A stretch of DNA of 64,000 nt from Arion vulgaris (GCA_020796225.1 CM036771.1:25526176-25590175); one strand, 5' to 3'; numbered from the stretch's first letter, positions 10,837 to 21,905 are shown. Numbers and translations: made by a program. Notes: a model not told the origin generated them from the sequence alone.

Positions 10837-11975
10837 TTTAGATCTCACAATAAAGGAACTAATGTCACTAATTTAGATCTCACAATAAAGGAACTAATGT
10901 CACTAATTGAGATCTCACAATAAAGGAACTAATGTCACTAATTTAGATCTCACAATAAAGGAACTAATGTCACTAATTTAGATCTCACAATAAAGGAACA
11001 TATGTCACTAATTTAGATCTCACAATAAAGGAACATATGTCACTAATTTAGATCTCACAATAAAGGAACATATGTCACTAATTTAGATCTCACAATAAAG
11101 GAACATATGTCACTAATTTAGATCTCACAATAAAGGAACTAATGTTACTAATTTAGATCTCACAATAAAGGAACATATGTCACTAATTTTAGATCTCACA
11201 ATAAAGGAACATATGTCACTAATTTAGATCTCACAATAAAGGAACTAATGTCACTAATTTAGATCTCACAATAAAGGAACATATGTCACAAATTTAGATC
11301 TCACAATAAAGGAACATATGTCACTAATTTAGATCTCACAATAAAGGAACATATGTCACTAATTTAGATCTCACAATAAAGGAACATATGTCACTAATTT
11401 AGATCTCACAATAAAGGAACATATGTCACTAATTTAGATCTCAGAATAAAGGAACATATGTCACTAATTTAGATCTCACAATAAAGGAACTAATGTTACT
11501 AATTTAGATCTCACAATAAAGGAACATATGTCACTAATTTTAGATCTCACAATAAAGGAACATATGTCACTAATTTAGATCTCACAATAAAGGAACTAAT
11601 GTCACTAATTTAGATCTCACAATAAAGGAACATATGTTACAAATTTAGATCTCACAATAAAGGAACATATGTCACTAATTTAGATCTCACAATAAAGGAA
11701 CTAATGTCACTAATTTAGATCTCACAATAAAGGAACTAATGTCACTAATTTAGATCTCACAATAAAGGAGCTAATGTCACTAATTTAGATCTCACAATAA
11801 AGGAACATATGTCACTAATTTAGATCTCACAATAAAGGAACATATGTCACTAATTTAGATCTCACAATAAAGGAACTAATGTCACTAATTTAGATCTCAC
11901 AATAAAGGAACATATGTCACTAATTTAGATCTCACAATAAAGGAACATATGTCACTAATTTAGATCCCCCAATAA
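10837..11975. repeat. 35-bp satellite array, about 32 units, with higher-order structure
   Basis: The unit is AATTTAGATCTCACAATAAA followed by GGAAC(TA or AT)ATGTCACT. Two variants (CTAATGT and CATATGT) alternate. A set of shared rare variants recurs at an offset of exactly 351 bp, showing a ten-unit higher-order duplication. Array ends are at about 10837 and 11975. Confidence 0.97.
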
Positions 11976-12302
11976 AGGAACGAGAAGCGTCTGGCAGAAG
12001 AGATTAGAGCGCGGCTCCAATGCGGGAGACCCATGTTTACTTCAAGGTAAGTCCAAGGATGTTTTCTGTTGTTGGCATAAATGAAAAATTATAATATAAA
12101 CAGCTTCACGGCGACTGCACTAGCCATACGGCGATTAAATACCTCAGGCTCTTGTTCTACCTGTCCTACACCGCCCTAATAAGCGGTGCTACAAGCAGTA
12201 ACGACAGTTTTTTTTTTTATGAAGGCACATGGAACCTGTTGTCCGACCACATACAGTTTGCATATAATTGTTAGCTTATGTTTGATTTTATTTTTTTATT
12301 TT
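11976..12302. other. Unassigned stretch
   Basis: No gene is seen. A good splice-donor-like ACTTCAAGGTAAGTCC lies at 12038-12055 on +, with no supporting exon. The sequence at 12245-12290 is repeated at 12501-12545 on the other side of SINE-A copy 2. Confidence 0.3.
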
Positions 12303-12500
12303 TCTGATCCAGAAGCACTTGAGCTTTTCAGCTCTTCGGCTCAGGGCCATGGACATCGTAACCCTTCGGTTCTGTGCCACGAACACCGTAAATCTGGAGA
12401 ATCTGTGGCTTTTTCTGCCATCCTGCGGAATTGAACCCGCACACACAGAGGGATAGTCACCGTAGTCCAACGCGCTACGAACACGCTGGGCAGACGGGCG
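12303..12500 (-). mobile_element. SINE-A copy 2
   Basis: Nearly intact copy with A box, B box GGTTCAATTCC and body on the minus strand. It is flanked by a diverged direct repeat of about 44 bp containing CACATACAGTTTGCA. Confidence 0.85.
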
Positions 12501-12754
12501 ATCACATACAGTTTGCACATAATTTTTAATTTATGCTTGATTTAAACCCAGGAATTGTAATGACGAGTGGTCTAGTGACCACTGCATCGTGTTATCATAT
12601 TCGCTATTGGCGACCACAAATAACTAGAGGGGAAACTGTATTACCAGTGAGTCCTAACCGAACCATCATTGTGCGTCTCCTTCCCCATTAACTTACAGAG
12701 ATTGAACCTCTATAGATCCACCTGAATCGTAGAATGATTGGTTCTAATAATACT

Positions 12755-12895
12755 TTTTTTAATTTATTGATTGATATGATCATCATTGCATTTCAGTGAG
12801 TAACCATGTGTGGTTCTGATCTCTTTCTTACACAGGAAAATCTCAGCTGCAGTGCACGAACTCCATAGCGCTGCGATCGGGTATCGGCTTTCCAG
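12755..12895 (-). repeat. R2 interspersed repeat (CAAT-tail), inverse copy
   Basis: It reads ATTGATTGATA, ATCATCATTGCA, GTGAGTAACCATGTGTG and GCAGTGCACGAACTCC, the reverse complement of the 3' end of the repeats at 36720-36870 and 62955-63225. These end in a (CAAT)n microsatellite. Confidence 0.65.
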
Positions 12896-13292
12896 ACTGC
12901 TCTTCTCAATTTTGAACTGTCAATGGTTCTTTTACGTGCTCATGTTGAACACGGGACCTACGTTTTATCGTCTGTCTCCTATAGGACTAGGAACTCGATC
13001 TTACCTACACTGAGATCAGGGATCTCTGGATAAATATCCATATAGCTCCACGAGGAAGCGAACCTGGTACATTTTGCACGAGATACGAGCGCCTAACCTC
13101 TAAGCTAATAGTAGCTAATTTTACAATATTGTGTGAATGGTTCTTGAAATTATAACATTTCAGTTAAGTGAATACACATTTCTCTTTATACATTCAGTCA
13201 TTCATAAACTTATCAGTAATGTTTACAAAATACTGATCAAGATATTTTAAATTTTTGCTTTTTCAAATATAATTTTGGTTTACAAAACTTGA
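12896..13292. other. Unassigned stretch
   Basis: It lies between the R2 fragment and the 15-bp array. A degenerate tRNA-like or protein-poor repeat may be present, but nothing is supportable. Confidence 0.3.
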
Positions 13293-13599
13293 GCAACACA
13301 ATCTGATGCAACACAATCTGATACAACACAATCTGATACAACACAATCTGATACAATACAATCTGATACAACACAATCTGATACAACACAATCTGATACA
13401 ACACAATCTGATACAACACAATCTGATACAACACAATCTGATGCAACACAATCTGATACAACACAATCTGATACAATACAATCTGATACAACACAATCTG
13501 ATACAATACAATCTGATACAACACAATCTGATACAATACAATCTGATACAACACAATCTGATACAATACAATCTGATACAACACAATCTGATGCAATAC
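13293..13599. repeat. 15-bp array, about 20 copies
   Basis: The unit is AATCTGATACAACAC, with single changes (ACAATAC, ATGCAAC). Because the period is five codons, open frames appear on both strands (for example a Gln-His-Asn-Leu-Ile pentapeptide repeat). These are artefacts of the period. Confidence 0.97.
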
Positions 13600-13679
13600 A
13601 TAAGTTTACTGGTCATATATTTTTTGCACATTTTTAAACATGCAATTCTCAAAACTGTTCTTAGTAATTCTGGCCTGAC

Positions 13680-13805
13680 ATATTAGCGCCGGTGCTGCGA
13701 GTTCGTGCACTACAGCTTAGATATTTCTGTGTAAGAAAGAGATCAGAGAACACATGGTTACTCACAAAAGTGCAATGATGTTGGTCCTATCAATCAATCA
13801 ATACA
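13680..13805 (+). repeat. R2 interspersed repeat (CAAT-tail) 3' end
   Basis: It reads GCGCCGGTGCTGCGAG, TGTGTAAGAAAGAGATCAGA, GGTTACTCAC and TATCAATCAATCAATAC. It is in inverted orientation to the copy at 12755-12895, so the two flank the 15-bp array. Confidence 0.7.
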
Positions 13806-13964
13806 GTTCTATCTTACTTATGTTGCCAGTTTTTTACTAATCTGAAGACCAACCATGATCGTAAATGGTTGTGTGTTGGTTTGTGTTTTTTTATGTCAAT
13901 TTAGCAGTAGCCGTTAAGTAGTAAACACATTTGTTTGAATAATTTGTGTTATTCTTCTTCTTCT

Positions 13965-14165
13965 TCACCTTTCAACTCCCAACGAAGCACAGGTCTTCAA
14001 CAAACGTCTTCCAGCTTTTTCCCTCTCTTGCCATCCCTTCCAATACTTTCCATGTTTTACCTATCCTTTTAATATCAGCATCCAGCTCTCTTCTCCAGGT
14101 ATGTCTAGGCCTTCCCTACTCCTCTTTCCCTGCGGGCTCCAAAACAGTGCCTGTCTCGTAATGCT
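13965..14165 (-). mobile_element. LINE-T 3' end fragment
   Basis: The minus-strand translation has GRPRHTWRRELDADIKRIGK-like text. It closely matches the plus-strand LINE tail at 26200-26390. No stop-free ORF of useful length remains. A (GAA)n/(TTC)n end is at 13955-13965. Confidence 0.7.
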
Positions 14166-15052
14166 TCCGGTCGGTCTTCTCAATGTATGTTATATCTATC
14201 GAATGTATGTTATTAATGTACCTGAATTATTCTTTCTTGTAATGTAAGCAAGCTCTTTTCATATATGTATTTTACATTCCTGTACAAAAAAAGTGTCATC
14301 ATAAACACTAAAAGTGCATTGTTTAACACAATATTTCTCCAAACATTATGATATCAGTGCCAAATCTGGACGTTGACATCAAAATGATAGAAGAAAACTA
14401 GTCACAACAGAGATGAAGTGTCTACGCAGAATGCTGGAGTAACAAATCTTTCCACAACCATGTCTTCCTACCAGCTCATATACACTAGCGTATCGCTAAA
14501 CTTGAGTTACAGGTTCAAACATTTTCACAATTTGAACAATTTCATGTTTACATGCCTTTAAAATAAATGTTCGTCTATAAATAGCAAAATAAATCCCTAA
14601 CATTGAGAACGACATGAACAAACACACGCAAAAACACAAATATAAAAAAGCTCAGTACAATCTGATCAACATGTCAACAACACAACCATGTAACAAAATG
14701 TTAACATTTCTCAATTAAGAACCAAATATTGTTTATTGTACATAACAATTATTGCCAGTTTATTTGTAACAAATTCGTTCACTTTTCTTGTATGCGTTTA
14801 TTATGTTTCTGTTTGTCAAGTTCTTGATGACGTTTATTTTGTCGAAACATCTGCGTTAAATGTTACCTGCACATAAGTCAAACTATTTAAACACTTTAGA
14901 ACATTTTCATTATATATATATACATGACAGATATGAAAACGAGATTATTGTCAATGATTGCATTGGACGATGGAACATTATTTTAATCTTCTTTCTTAAC
15001 ATTCCCGATGTAACGTCAAGTTACAATTATTTGTTCTTCCCATGGATTTCTA
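14166..15052. other. Unassigned stretch
   Basis: There is no gene. A possible decayed Penelope-like terminus (TTGTCGAAACATCTGC) is at 14837-14856. The part at 14300-14450 is similar to 28935-29035 (an AACACTAAAAGTGCAT to CTAGTCACAACAGAGA type repeat). Confidence 0.35.
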
Positions 15053-15425
15053 TTGTAGATTGTCATTTTCTATCAGTCAAAGATTGTCATTTTCTATCAG
15101 TCAAAGATTGTCATTTTCTATCAGTCAAAGATTGTCATTTTCTATCAGTCAAAGATTGTCATTTTCTATCAGTCAAAGATTGTCATTTTCTATCAGTCAA
15201 AGATTGTCATTTTCTATCAGTCAAAGATTGTCATTTTCTATCAGTCAAAGATTGTCATTTTCTATCAGTCAAAGATTGTCATTTTCTATCAGTCAAAGAT
15301 TGTCATTTTCTATCAGTCAAAGATTGTCATTTTCTATCAGTCAAAGATTGTCATTTTCTATCAGTCAAAGATTGTCATTTTCTATCAGTCAAAGATTGTC
15401 ATTTTCTATCAGTCAAAGATTGTCC
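15053..15425. repeat. 24-bp array, about 15.5 identical copies
   Basis: The unit is GATTGTCATTTTCTATCAGT plus CAAA. I see no substitutions between units, which points to very recent expansion or gene-conversion-like homogenisation. Its 8-codon period opens two frames on +, neither likely to be translated. Confidence 0.97.
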
Positions 15426-15556
15426 CATACATGTGTTCTTCTTTAATGAAACATTTATTAAATAAAACTAAGTGATTAAATAAGACTAAGTGACTACAAT
15501 AATTCATGACTGCTTTATTGTTCAATGTTTAAACATAAATTATAATAATATCCTAC

Positions 15557-15648
15557 TCTCTCTCTCTCTCTCTGTTCTCTCTATCTCTCTCTGCTCTCTC
15601 TCTGTCTCTGTCCTCTCTATCTCTCTCTCTGGCTCTCTCTCTCTCTCG
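15557..15648. repeat. (CT)n-rich microsatellite
   Basis: Interrupted CT/TC dinucleotide tract with TGTTCTC and GGCTC interruptions. Confidence 0.95.
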
Positions 15649-15899
15649 AGATCTAGTTCTAGTCCATATCGGATACAGATGATAAGGCATAGATCCTGAG
15701 GCCAATAAAATCACTTAAAAGAACACTTGACAATTTAAAATCAACAATTGAAAAGCATTATCAAAAACAGTTCATAATTTGATGAAAGAAAGCAATATTT
15801 GAGTGTAGATCTCAAAGTCACCTTCTTTACAGTTTTCATTAATCAATGCCTTGATGTCTGCATCCAACGCCACGGGATTCCTATCTCTGCGACATTTGT

Positions 15900-16560
15900 C
15901 GAATTTAATTATGGTCACTACATAGTCGTTTAGTACAAACATCGCTCACAAGAATGGATAAATCTACTGTTTGCGTGTGTGTGCAGATGATGGACATCTT
16001 AGTGAGATTACAGCAGAGGTCTCCAAGCACCTTGAACCTTAGTTGATGATTTAAGAAATTTAACATGATGATGATGATGGAGAAGACGGGAAAATTAGAT
16101 ATAAATACAGAGTCCTGCAGGTGAACTGTGATAAGAACAACGTTATACAAAGAATTTCGTTGGGCGGATGCCGGATAAATGCATCCCAAAACAGTTGATG
16201 TATGGCGAGCTTTCTTTAAAGATACTCTTAACGTGTCTCTTAAATGCTTGGATATAGATACCACATGATGGGAATCCCTGGCGCAAGATCGCCAAATGTG
16301 GCGTTGTAACAACACAAGAGGAACTCGCATAGCTGAGAATCGTCGTGCCGTTGAGGCACAGAGAAAGCGAGCTGCGCGAAAAACAGAACACACAACACTC
16401 ACATGTCAAACCTCGATCATGTATGCCCCACCTGTGGTAGGGATTGTGTTCTAGGATTTGACTCTACAGCCACCTCCGTACACACCAGAGAGGTGCAGCA
16501 GCACACGTCTGAGGCTGTTGTCATCATCGCTTGCGATGGACGGCTATTACTACTATTATG
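15900..16560 (+). mobile_element. LINE-Z 3' end, decayed
   Basis: The segment from about 16150 matches the 3' half of the LINE fragment at 46290-46700 (AAATGCATCCCAAAACAGTTG, then GCCAAATGTGGCG, then ATGTATGCCCCACCTGTGG). The encoded Cys-Pro-x-Cys zinc-finger region and the (TAT)n tail at 16540-16560 are recognisable. There are many stops. Confidence 0.7.
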
Positions 16561-16728
16561 CAAAGTTAACTCTACATGAATATAAGTTATACCACTGTAT
16601 GATTATCATTGAAACACCTACAGATAAATATCGTATATGTACACTGAGATAAAAGACGTTGAAGACAAAGAACTGATTAATTAAATTGTATCCGCTAAAT
16701 TGTCTTAAGTGGACAGGCAATAATCGTT

Positions 16729-18518
16729 TTACCAGGTGCTATATCTCTGTTCTTCAAGTGGGGGTGCAGTCTGCCCATTTGGAAGTCGTACGTACAGGCG
16801 ATGACGGCGATGCTTCCTCCAAACTACAACAATAATCGCACAAACAGCAGCAGAGACGACCATACAAGCAGTGACAGTTAAAAGAATAACTGTTGTGTTA
16901 TCATCGTCATCATCATCATCATCATCACCTTCGACGCCCTTGTAATTAGCAGCCAGTTTTAGTCCATCTCTGTTGGCACTGATGTTCCAAGGAAAGTCAT
17001 TAAGATCTGTTGTCTGTCCGACTTCTACTTGATCACTGTTGCTGGTATCTTGATTTGTATTATTCTGTTGAACTTCATCATCGGTGTCAGATACATTCTC
17101 ATTTTTGATGGACAAAATGACATTCTCCGCAGTTGTAACTGTATCCTCTTTGTGAGTGTCAGCAGAGAAATTTGGGAAATTATTCCTGACTTTCTTAAGA
17201 GAGTTCCGGTTTTCATTCGAGTTTGATCTAGTCCTGAAGCGAGTAGGAAACGGCCATCTAGATCGTGTGCTGGAACTAGTAGGCACAGAAGTACTTGTTC
17301 TACTCCTGGAACGAGTAGGAAACGGCCATCTAGATCGTGTACTCGAACTAGTAGGCACAGAAGTACTTGTTCTACTCCTGGAACGAGTAGGAAACGGCCA
17401 TCTGGATCGTGTGCTTGTACTAGTAGTGGATCGTGTGCTTGTACTGGTAGGTGCAGACGAGCTTGACAAGGTGCTGGTTCGAGTCGGAAATGGGCTACTT
17501 AACAAATCTTTTATTTTCCTGTGCAGTTGTATTTTCTCTTGTATGTACTGCTTCTTCTTGTGAAGCATTTCATGTAATTTTGACTTTAATGTTATCAATG
17601 ATTCAAAGTTAAATGTATTTTCCTCTGTTCGATCTTGTGAGTCCTTATCCTCTGTGCTTGATGAGCTTGATGACCTATGCAGCTTCCTGGCAGCTTCAAT
17701 CATTTCCTCTTTGGCGTCGAAAAACGCTTGCTTTGAAGCATGCAGTTTTTGAATGTCTTCTCCGAATTGATCCCATACTGTTTTTGAAAGTACTTGATGG
17801 TCATCATCTTCGGTATCATCATATTCATTAAGCTCATCATTTACATCAACGCTTTCATTTTTATTGTCTGAAACAGTTTCCTCTGATTTGCTGCTGTCGT
17901 GTTGATTAGAATGCCCATCATCACTCTTCGTAGATTCATCGTTGTCGTTATTGTTATGTATGGACTTCAGAGCTTCTCTAAGATTATCAAATAAATCGTG
18001 CAAACGAGACTTGTCCAATTTGTATTTCTCAATTACTGCCTCAGTAATGTTGGATGTCTTATCTTTGATCATAGCAATAATATCAAGAATGAATGACTTA
18101 AATTGTTTATGACTTCCTGTTTCTTCACTGCTTGAACTGTGCTCACTATTTTCCTTCTCATTAGAATCTGATTCTCTTCCTTGACAGTTTCTGTCATTCC
18201 GTTGTTTCTTGTGTCTACGTTCTTCACTGCTGTTATCTGAATCTACATAATCTCTGCTGGACGATTCTTCATTACTTTGTGATGATGAACCGTGCACAAA
18301 GTTGATCAGTTCATGCAATTTGTCCTTAATATAACTCTTTGCGGATTCTTTAATGTGGGGTAGTATTTTATTTTTCGATCGCTGCGACAGTTTCCTAATA
18401 TCATCAATATCTGGATGTCGAGACTGATAGCTGTCGATTTCTTCTTTAAACTTCTCAATCTTCTTGTTTAAGTTTTCTACAAATGTATCCACTTTGTCCC
18501 CGATCTTGCTATCAACAT
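16729..18518 (-). CDS. Last exon of a predicted type I membrane protein
   Basis: An open frame of 588 codons plus its upstream extension runs from a splice acceptor (TTTCTGCAG at 18519-18527) to TAA at 16729-16731. Joined to exon 1 at 25748-25874 it gives about 638 residues. The order is: charged helical N-terminal part (about 50-120); Ser/Asp/Glu-rich low-complexity blocks; a Lys/His-rich possible coiled coil (about 300-380); three 24-residue repeats with RSRWPFPTRSRS; an acidic run of nine or ten Asp coded by (CAT)n just before the membrane; a single transmembrane helix near residues 585-609; and a 29-residue basic-start tail ending QRYSTW. I do not recognise the family. The architecture suggests a surface or extracellular-matrix-linked protein. 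Asp and Arg/Ser richness would fit a matrix or mineral-associated role, but that is speculation. Confidence 0.8.
17225..17465 (-). repeat. Intragenic 72-bp repeat, three copies
   Basis: The conserved GGCCATCTAGATCGTG core recurs at 17251, 17323 and 17395, a spacing of exactly 72 bp (24 codons). The frame of the membrane-protein gene is therefore kept. A shorter partial unit follows towards 17465. Confidence 0.95.
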
Positions 18519-18629
18519 CTGCAGAAATTTAAAAAATGAATGATTTAAAAAAATATTTATTGAGACAAGTAGTCGTTTTAAATGAGACTTGCATTTATCA
18601 AAGAATATCTCTAACAATTTGCAGAATAA

Positions 18630-18990
18630 TGCTTGCCTTCGTTCCGGGGCACATGGGTGCCGTTGGTAATAAGAGAGCAGACAGACTGACTGGCTCTGTC
18701 ACCTTATCAGGGGACCAGCCAGTTGATAGAGCTGACATTTTTAACGTCCTCATAGAGTGTGACCGCAAAGAAGATTTTCATTTAAATTAACCCTTGTCAA
18801 TTTCTAGATTGCAAGATCTGGGATTGAAGATTGAAATAGCCAGAAAAGAACAACACAACAGACGTAGGAGTAGACTCATCAATCAAAATCGAACTGGTAC
18901 GGCCAGTCGCTGGACGCTGTTGGGGATATTGCAAAGGAAATTGTAGCACATATAGACATGTCCGGAATACAATGAAGATATTCCAAACTG
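18630..18990 (+). mobile_element. LINE-R RNase H relic
   Basis: The text around 18637-18700 reads as a decayed C-terminal RNase H block (FVPGHMGAVGNKRADRL). It is followed by the family's 3' region. Several stops are present. It lies in the intron of the minus-strand membrane-protein gene. Confidence 0.7.
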
Positions 18991-19234
18991 AAACTGAGCA
19001 ATATCTCCCGATATGTGTATGACATACAAGACAATATTTATCAATATTTTAACTAATCTGGTATTAGGTGTGCAATCATCCATTCAAGTATGGGTATAAA
19101 ACATGGACATTTATCAAAACACTTGAAGAGAGGAGTATATTTGCTTTTGAATATAAGTAATATAGAAGAATCCCCCGTACACTTTTCACAGAGGAAATAA
19201 CAAATATATATCACGAGAAAGAACTTAAAAACAA

Positions 19235-19475
19235 AGAAAACTGACTACAAATAATAATGAGAAAATTCGAATATTTTGGAGATATAAACAAATACAAAGC
19301 GTTGAAGAAGACCTTAATGACAAATGTCATCTCAGTAAAGAGAAGTATTAAGAAGAAGATGGATTCAGGACGTGACTGGTGAGAATGACAAGTTGCAAAA
19401 GCCTTTGAAAGACGGAAAGAAATATTGAAGACTGTTAGGTTGGCAAAGCTGTTCTCATGACAAGCTATTAAATGA
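19235..19475 (+). mobile_element. LINE-T tail fragment
   Basis: It contains an AAATTCGAATATTTTGGA to ATGGATTCAGGACGTGACTG stretch. This is related to 34740-34860 and 35270-35530, which encode the R-R-R-W-I-Q-D-V end of LINE ORFs. Confidence 0.55.
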
Positions 19476-19514
19476 TGATGCACTTTCCCTTTATTATTGT
19501 ATGTAAATTGATTA

Positions 19515-19755
19515 AAAGGTAATCGCATATCCTTTACAGGACTTTGCGAATCAACCCCAGCTTTTTGACGCTGTTTGTGATTTTTCTAGGCATTATTACG
19601 TTCAGTAGTTTGCCATTGCTTTCTGAACGGGTGGTGCCATCGTCCTTTGTAAAAATCCACGCGAAACAATTTGCAACCAAATTGTCCACAGCGTGATTCG
19701 AAATCAGAACGTCGGGGTTAATAGACCAAGTCACTATCCCCTAAGCCGCAGACGT
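19515..19755 (-). mobile_element. SINE-B copy with 13-bp target duplication
   Basis: A direct repeat TGTAAATTGATTA lies at 19502-19514 and 19756-19768. On minus the element has a tRNA-like head with a B-box-like GATTTCGAATC. Then come GCAAATTGTTTCGCGTGG, the block CCCGTTCAGAAAGCAATGGC plus AAACTACTGAA, and TGCCTAGAAAAATCAC. Confidence 0.88.
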
Positions 19756-19944
19756 TGTAAATTGATTACATGCTCTATGATGTATGTGATCTTTATTTAA
19801 TTATAGTATGTCACCAGATTACATGTTCTGTTAGTGTGTCATTTTTACTATATTATTGTTTGTGACTTGATTATATTGTATGTAATGTATGTGATCTATC
19901 TAGGTCCTTATTGTATGTAACCGGGTTACTGCTGCTACTGCTGC

Positions 19945-20482
19945 TCTCCATTGAATTTCTGGGACTTCATTTATTGGGGCAGTTGTTGTATCTCACTCTC
20001 AGTCGATGCTTCACAAGATCCAGATGGGCGGGTTTTTCTGTATGAGTGGATGTTGTCTGTAATTCTAACCAGCTTAGGGATATACTGTCCGGGCATGGGT
20101 GTTTACGGTATGAGAAGCGGACAGGCTTGTATCAACAGCATCGATTGTTGGATTGAAGATGAAAGGATATTCTTGGTTCTCGACTCTGTTGATAAATAGG
20201 ACACCAAAATCGATGTTGAATCGATCAAGCGATTTAAGCAGTTTGGAGTTGCCCGTTGTTCAAGTCGAACTGGATGCCTGAGAGGCAGAGTGAGAGGTGT
20301 GTTTAATCAGCGAGTCACAGGAACCATCAGTATGCATACTCTTCGATATCTGTTGGGAAGACTGAGCACCTATGGGTCTGCCCGGAATGCAATGACGTCA
20401 GTTTAGTCACCAATAACCAACCGGGTTATTTATTCCGTAATGGATATCCGTGGCCCGGCGGCAGTCAATTTTGTTTTAGCAC
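19945..20482 (+). mobile_element. LINE-R 3' region, decayed
   Basis: It matches the reverse complement of 33030-33562. The RNase H remnants (IYCPGMGVYG, then TASI-like) are followed by a former Cys-Pro-x-Cys knuckle (LWVCPECND read in the third frame near 20375) and GYLFRNGYPWPGG. Frameshifts are frequent. Confidence 0.75.
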
Positions 20483-20830
20483 ATGTTTTTAGATAAAGGG
20501 TATTCTCTATCTCGGTTGCGCAAGTTGTGCATACCGATAGGTGCGGCAAGACGGGAAAACCACGAAAGAAAATCCAGTAGACACATCAGTCAACACAGAA
20601 CGAAAGTTGTTAGCCTAAACACACTGAAACACGTGCATGGGAGGAGATCGGAGAAAATTATGGACATGTCCGATGTGCAAATTAAGATGATCCTCAAAAT
20701 GAACAATGAACATGTTGAAGGTGGTTCAAATTCAGATACAATAGTTTTTTCACGATGTGTCGCCGGAGTCACTTTGAATTTGGCCATTTCAGTTAGTGAC
20801 AAGATCGTTGGAAAGAAACCAAACACTTAA
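20483..20830 (+). other. 115-codon open frame of unknown status
   Basis: An open frame directly downstream of a LINE-R tail, with a Lys/Arg-rich N-terminal half. I recognise no domain and see no splice signals or polyadenylation site. It may be chance or 3' LINE sequence. It is listed only because the stretch is otherwise empty. Confidence 0.15.
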
Positions 20831-20904
20831 AGAGCCATGAATTCAATCATATATATATATATATATATCATCTGTTGTTGTCTGTCTCTAACAGAGGTTA
20901 TATC

Positions 20905-21060
20905 ACATATACCACAGTATACAGAGTCTTCGACAACAGAACATCAGGAAAGAAGGCGAGAGGAAGACCACGAAAGAGATGGTTAGATGGCAAAGCAGAA
21001 TCCTGTCAAAGAGCAAAATAACAATCACCCAAGCCACAAGAACAGCGCAAGACACACAAA
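20905..21060 (+). mobile_element. LINE-T 3' end fragment
   Basis: Closely similar to 1-150 (GTATACAGAGTCTTC, then GGTTAGATGGCAAAGCAGAA). It encodes the GRPRKRWLDG end. Its tail merges into the minisatellite at 21060-21430. A (TA)n microsatellite lies at 20849-20868. Confidence 0.65.
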
Positions 21061-21430
21061 AAGTAAAGCAATGGAACAACCCGGTAGCGTGACGACACTG
21101 GCACAACGGTACTTGACGACAGGCACAACCCGGTAGCAGTGTGATGACGGCACAACGAGCAGTGTGACGACACTGGGCAACAACCCGGTAGCAGTGCGAC
21201 ACTGGGCAAACCGGTGCAGTGACACTGGGCAACAACCCGGTAGCAGTGTGACGACACTGGGCAACAACCCGGTAGCAGTGTGATGACACTGGGCAACAAC
21301 CCGTTAGCAGTGCGACATGGCACACCCGGTAGCAGTGTTACGACATGGGCAACAACCCGGTAGCAGGATGACATGGCACACCCGTTAGCAGTGTGACGAC
21401 AATGGGCAACAACCCGGTAGCAGTGTGAAG
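21060..21430. repeat. 32-bp minisatellite born in a LINE tail, about 11 copies
   Basis: The unit is CACTGGGCAACAACCCGGTA plus GCAGTGTGACGA. The same block occurs once in the LINE tail at 160-195, so the array is an expansion of LINE 3' sequence. Many units differ only by missing bases. Confidence 0.92.
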
Positions 21431-21800
21431 ACAAAAGAAAAATATCACATACAAAAGTGACACATATTCTAGTCTGATACAAGCCATTGTAAATGTGCTC
21501 AATTATAGGGTATGTAAAATAACATAAATTAAGATTAATACAGTAATTACAGCTCTACGTTTGCTTTCTGACATAAATGATTGACAACTATGTTGCAGTC
21601 AATGTCTTTCTAGTATATGTGATTGACAGTTATGTTGGAGTCAATGGCTTTCTGCCATAAGTTACTGGCATATATCTATTTGTTATTTCCTATGTACATA
21701 GTATACTAGTTTTAGTCATATATTTTCATTTTAGGACCGTTAGGAACTTGTTTGACTCTATATGTTGTGTGTTGTGCGAGAGTTGAAGTTCTTCACCTCT
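21431..21800. other. Unassigned stretch with a two-copy repeat
   Basis: Two diverged copies of about 65 bp lie at 21560-21690 (GATTGACAACTATGTTGCAGT and GATTGACAGTTATGTTGGAG). No gene is seen. Confidence 0.4.
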
Positions 21801-21805
21801 TGTAT

Positions 21806-21905
21806 CCTTTGCTTGATAAAGGCCTTTTGTTCGAAACGTAACTTATATTGTTATTGTTTCTGTATTTTTAAAACTACAGTACTTTGTTGTTACGTGTTTC
21901 TGCAT
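21806..21905 (+). mobile_element. Penelope-like element terminus
   Basis: It has GCTTGATAAAGGCCTTTTG, then TTCGAAACG, then AAAACTACAGTACTTTG. This is the same end as 55455-55545 and 57794-57885. Confidence 0.7.

Noticed and set aside
10837..11975. CRISPR-like array
   Set aside because: Units are directly contiguous with no unique spacers, and the DNA is eukaryotic.
13237..13686. Overlapping 119-129-codon frames on both strands with pentapeptide repeats
   Set aside because: They arise from a 15-bp tandem repeat with no stops in several frames; no signal, homology or splice context.
10837..15425. Hammerhead ribozymes inside the satellites (retrozyme-type)
   Set aside because: Looked for a CUGAUGA plus GAAA pair in each unit and found none.
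14860..15465. Two overlapping frames (201 and 134 codons)
   Set aside because: Driven by the invariant 24-bp array.
16905..16930. (CAT)n microsatellite
   Set aside because: It codes the poly-Asp run just before the transmembrane helix, so it is treated as part of the gene.
17156..17563. 135-codon plus-strand frame opposite the membrane-protein gene
   Set aside because: Shadow of the 72-bp coding repeat on the minus strand.
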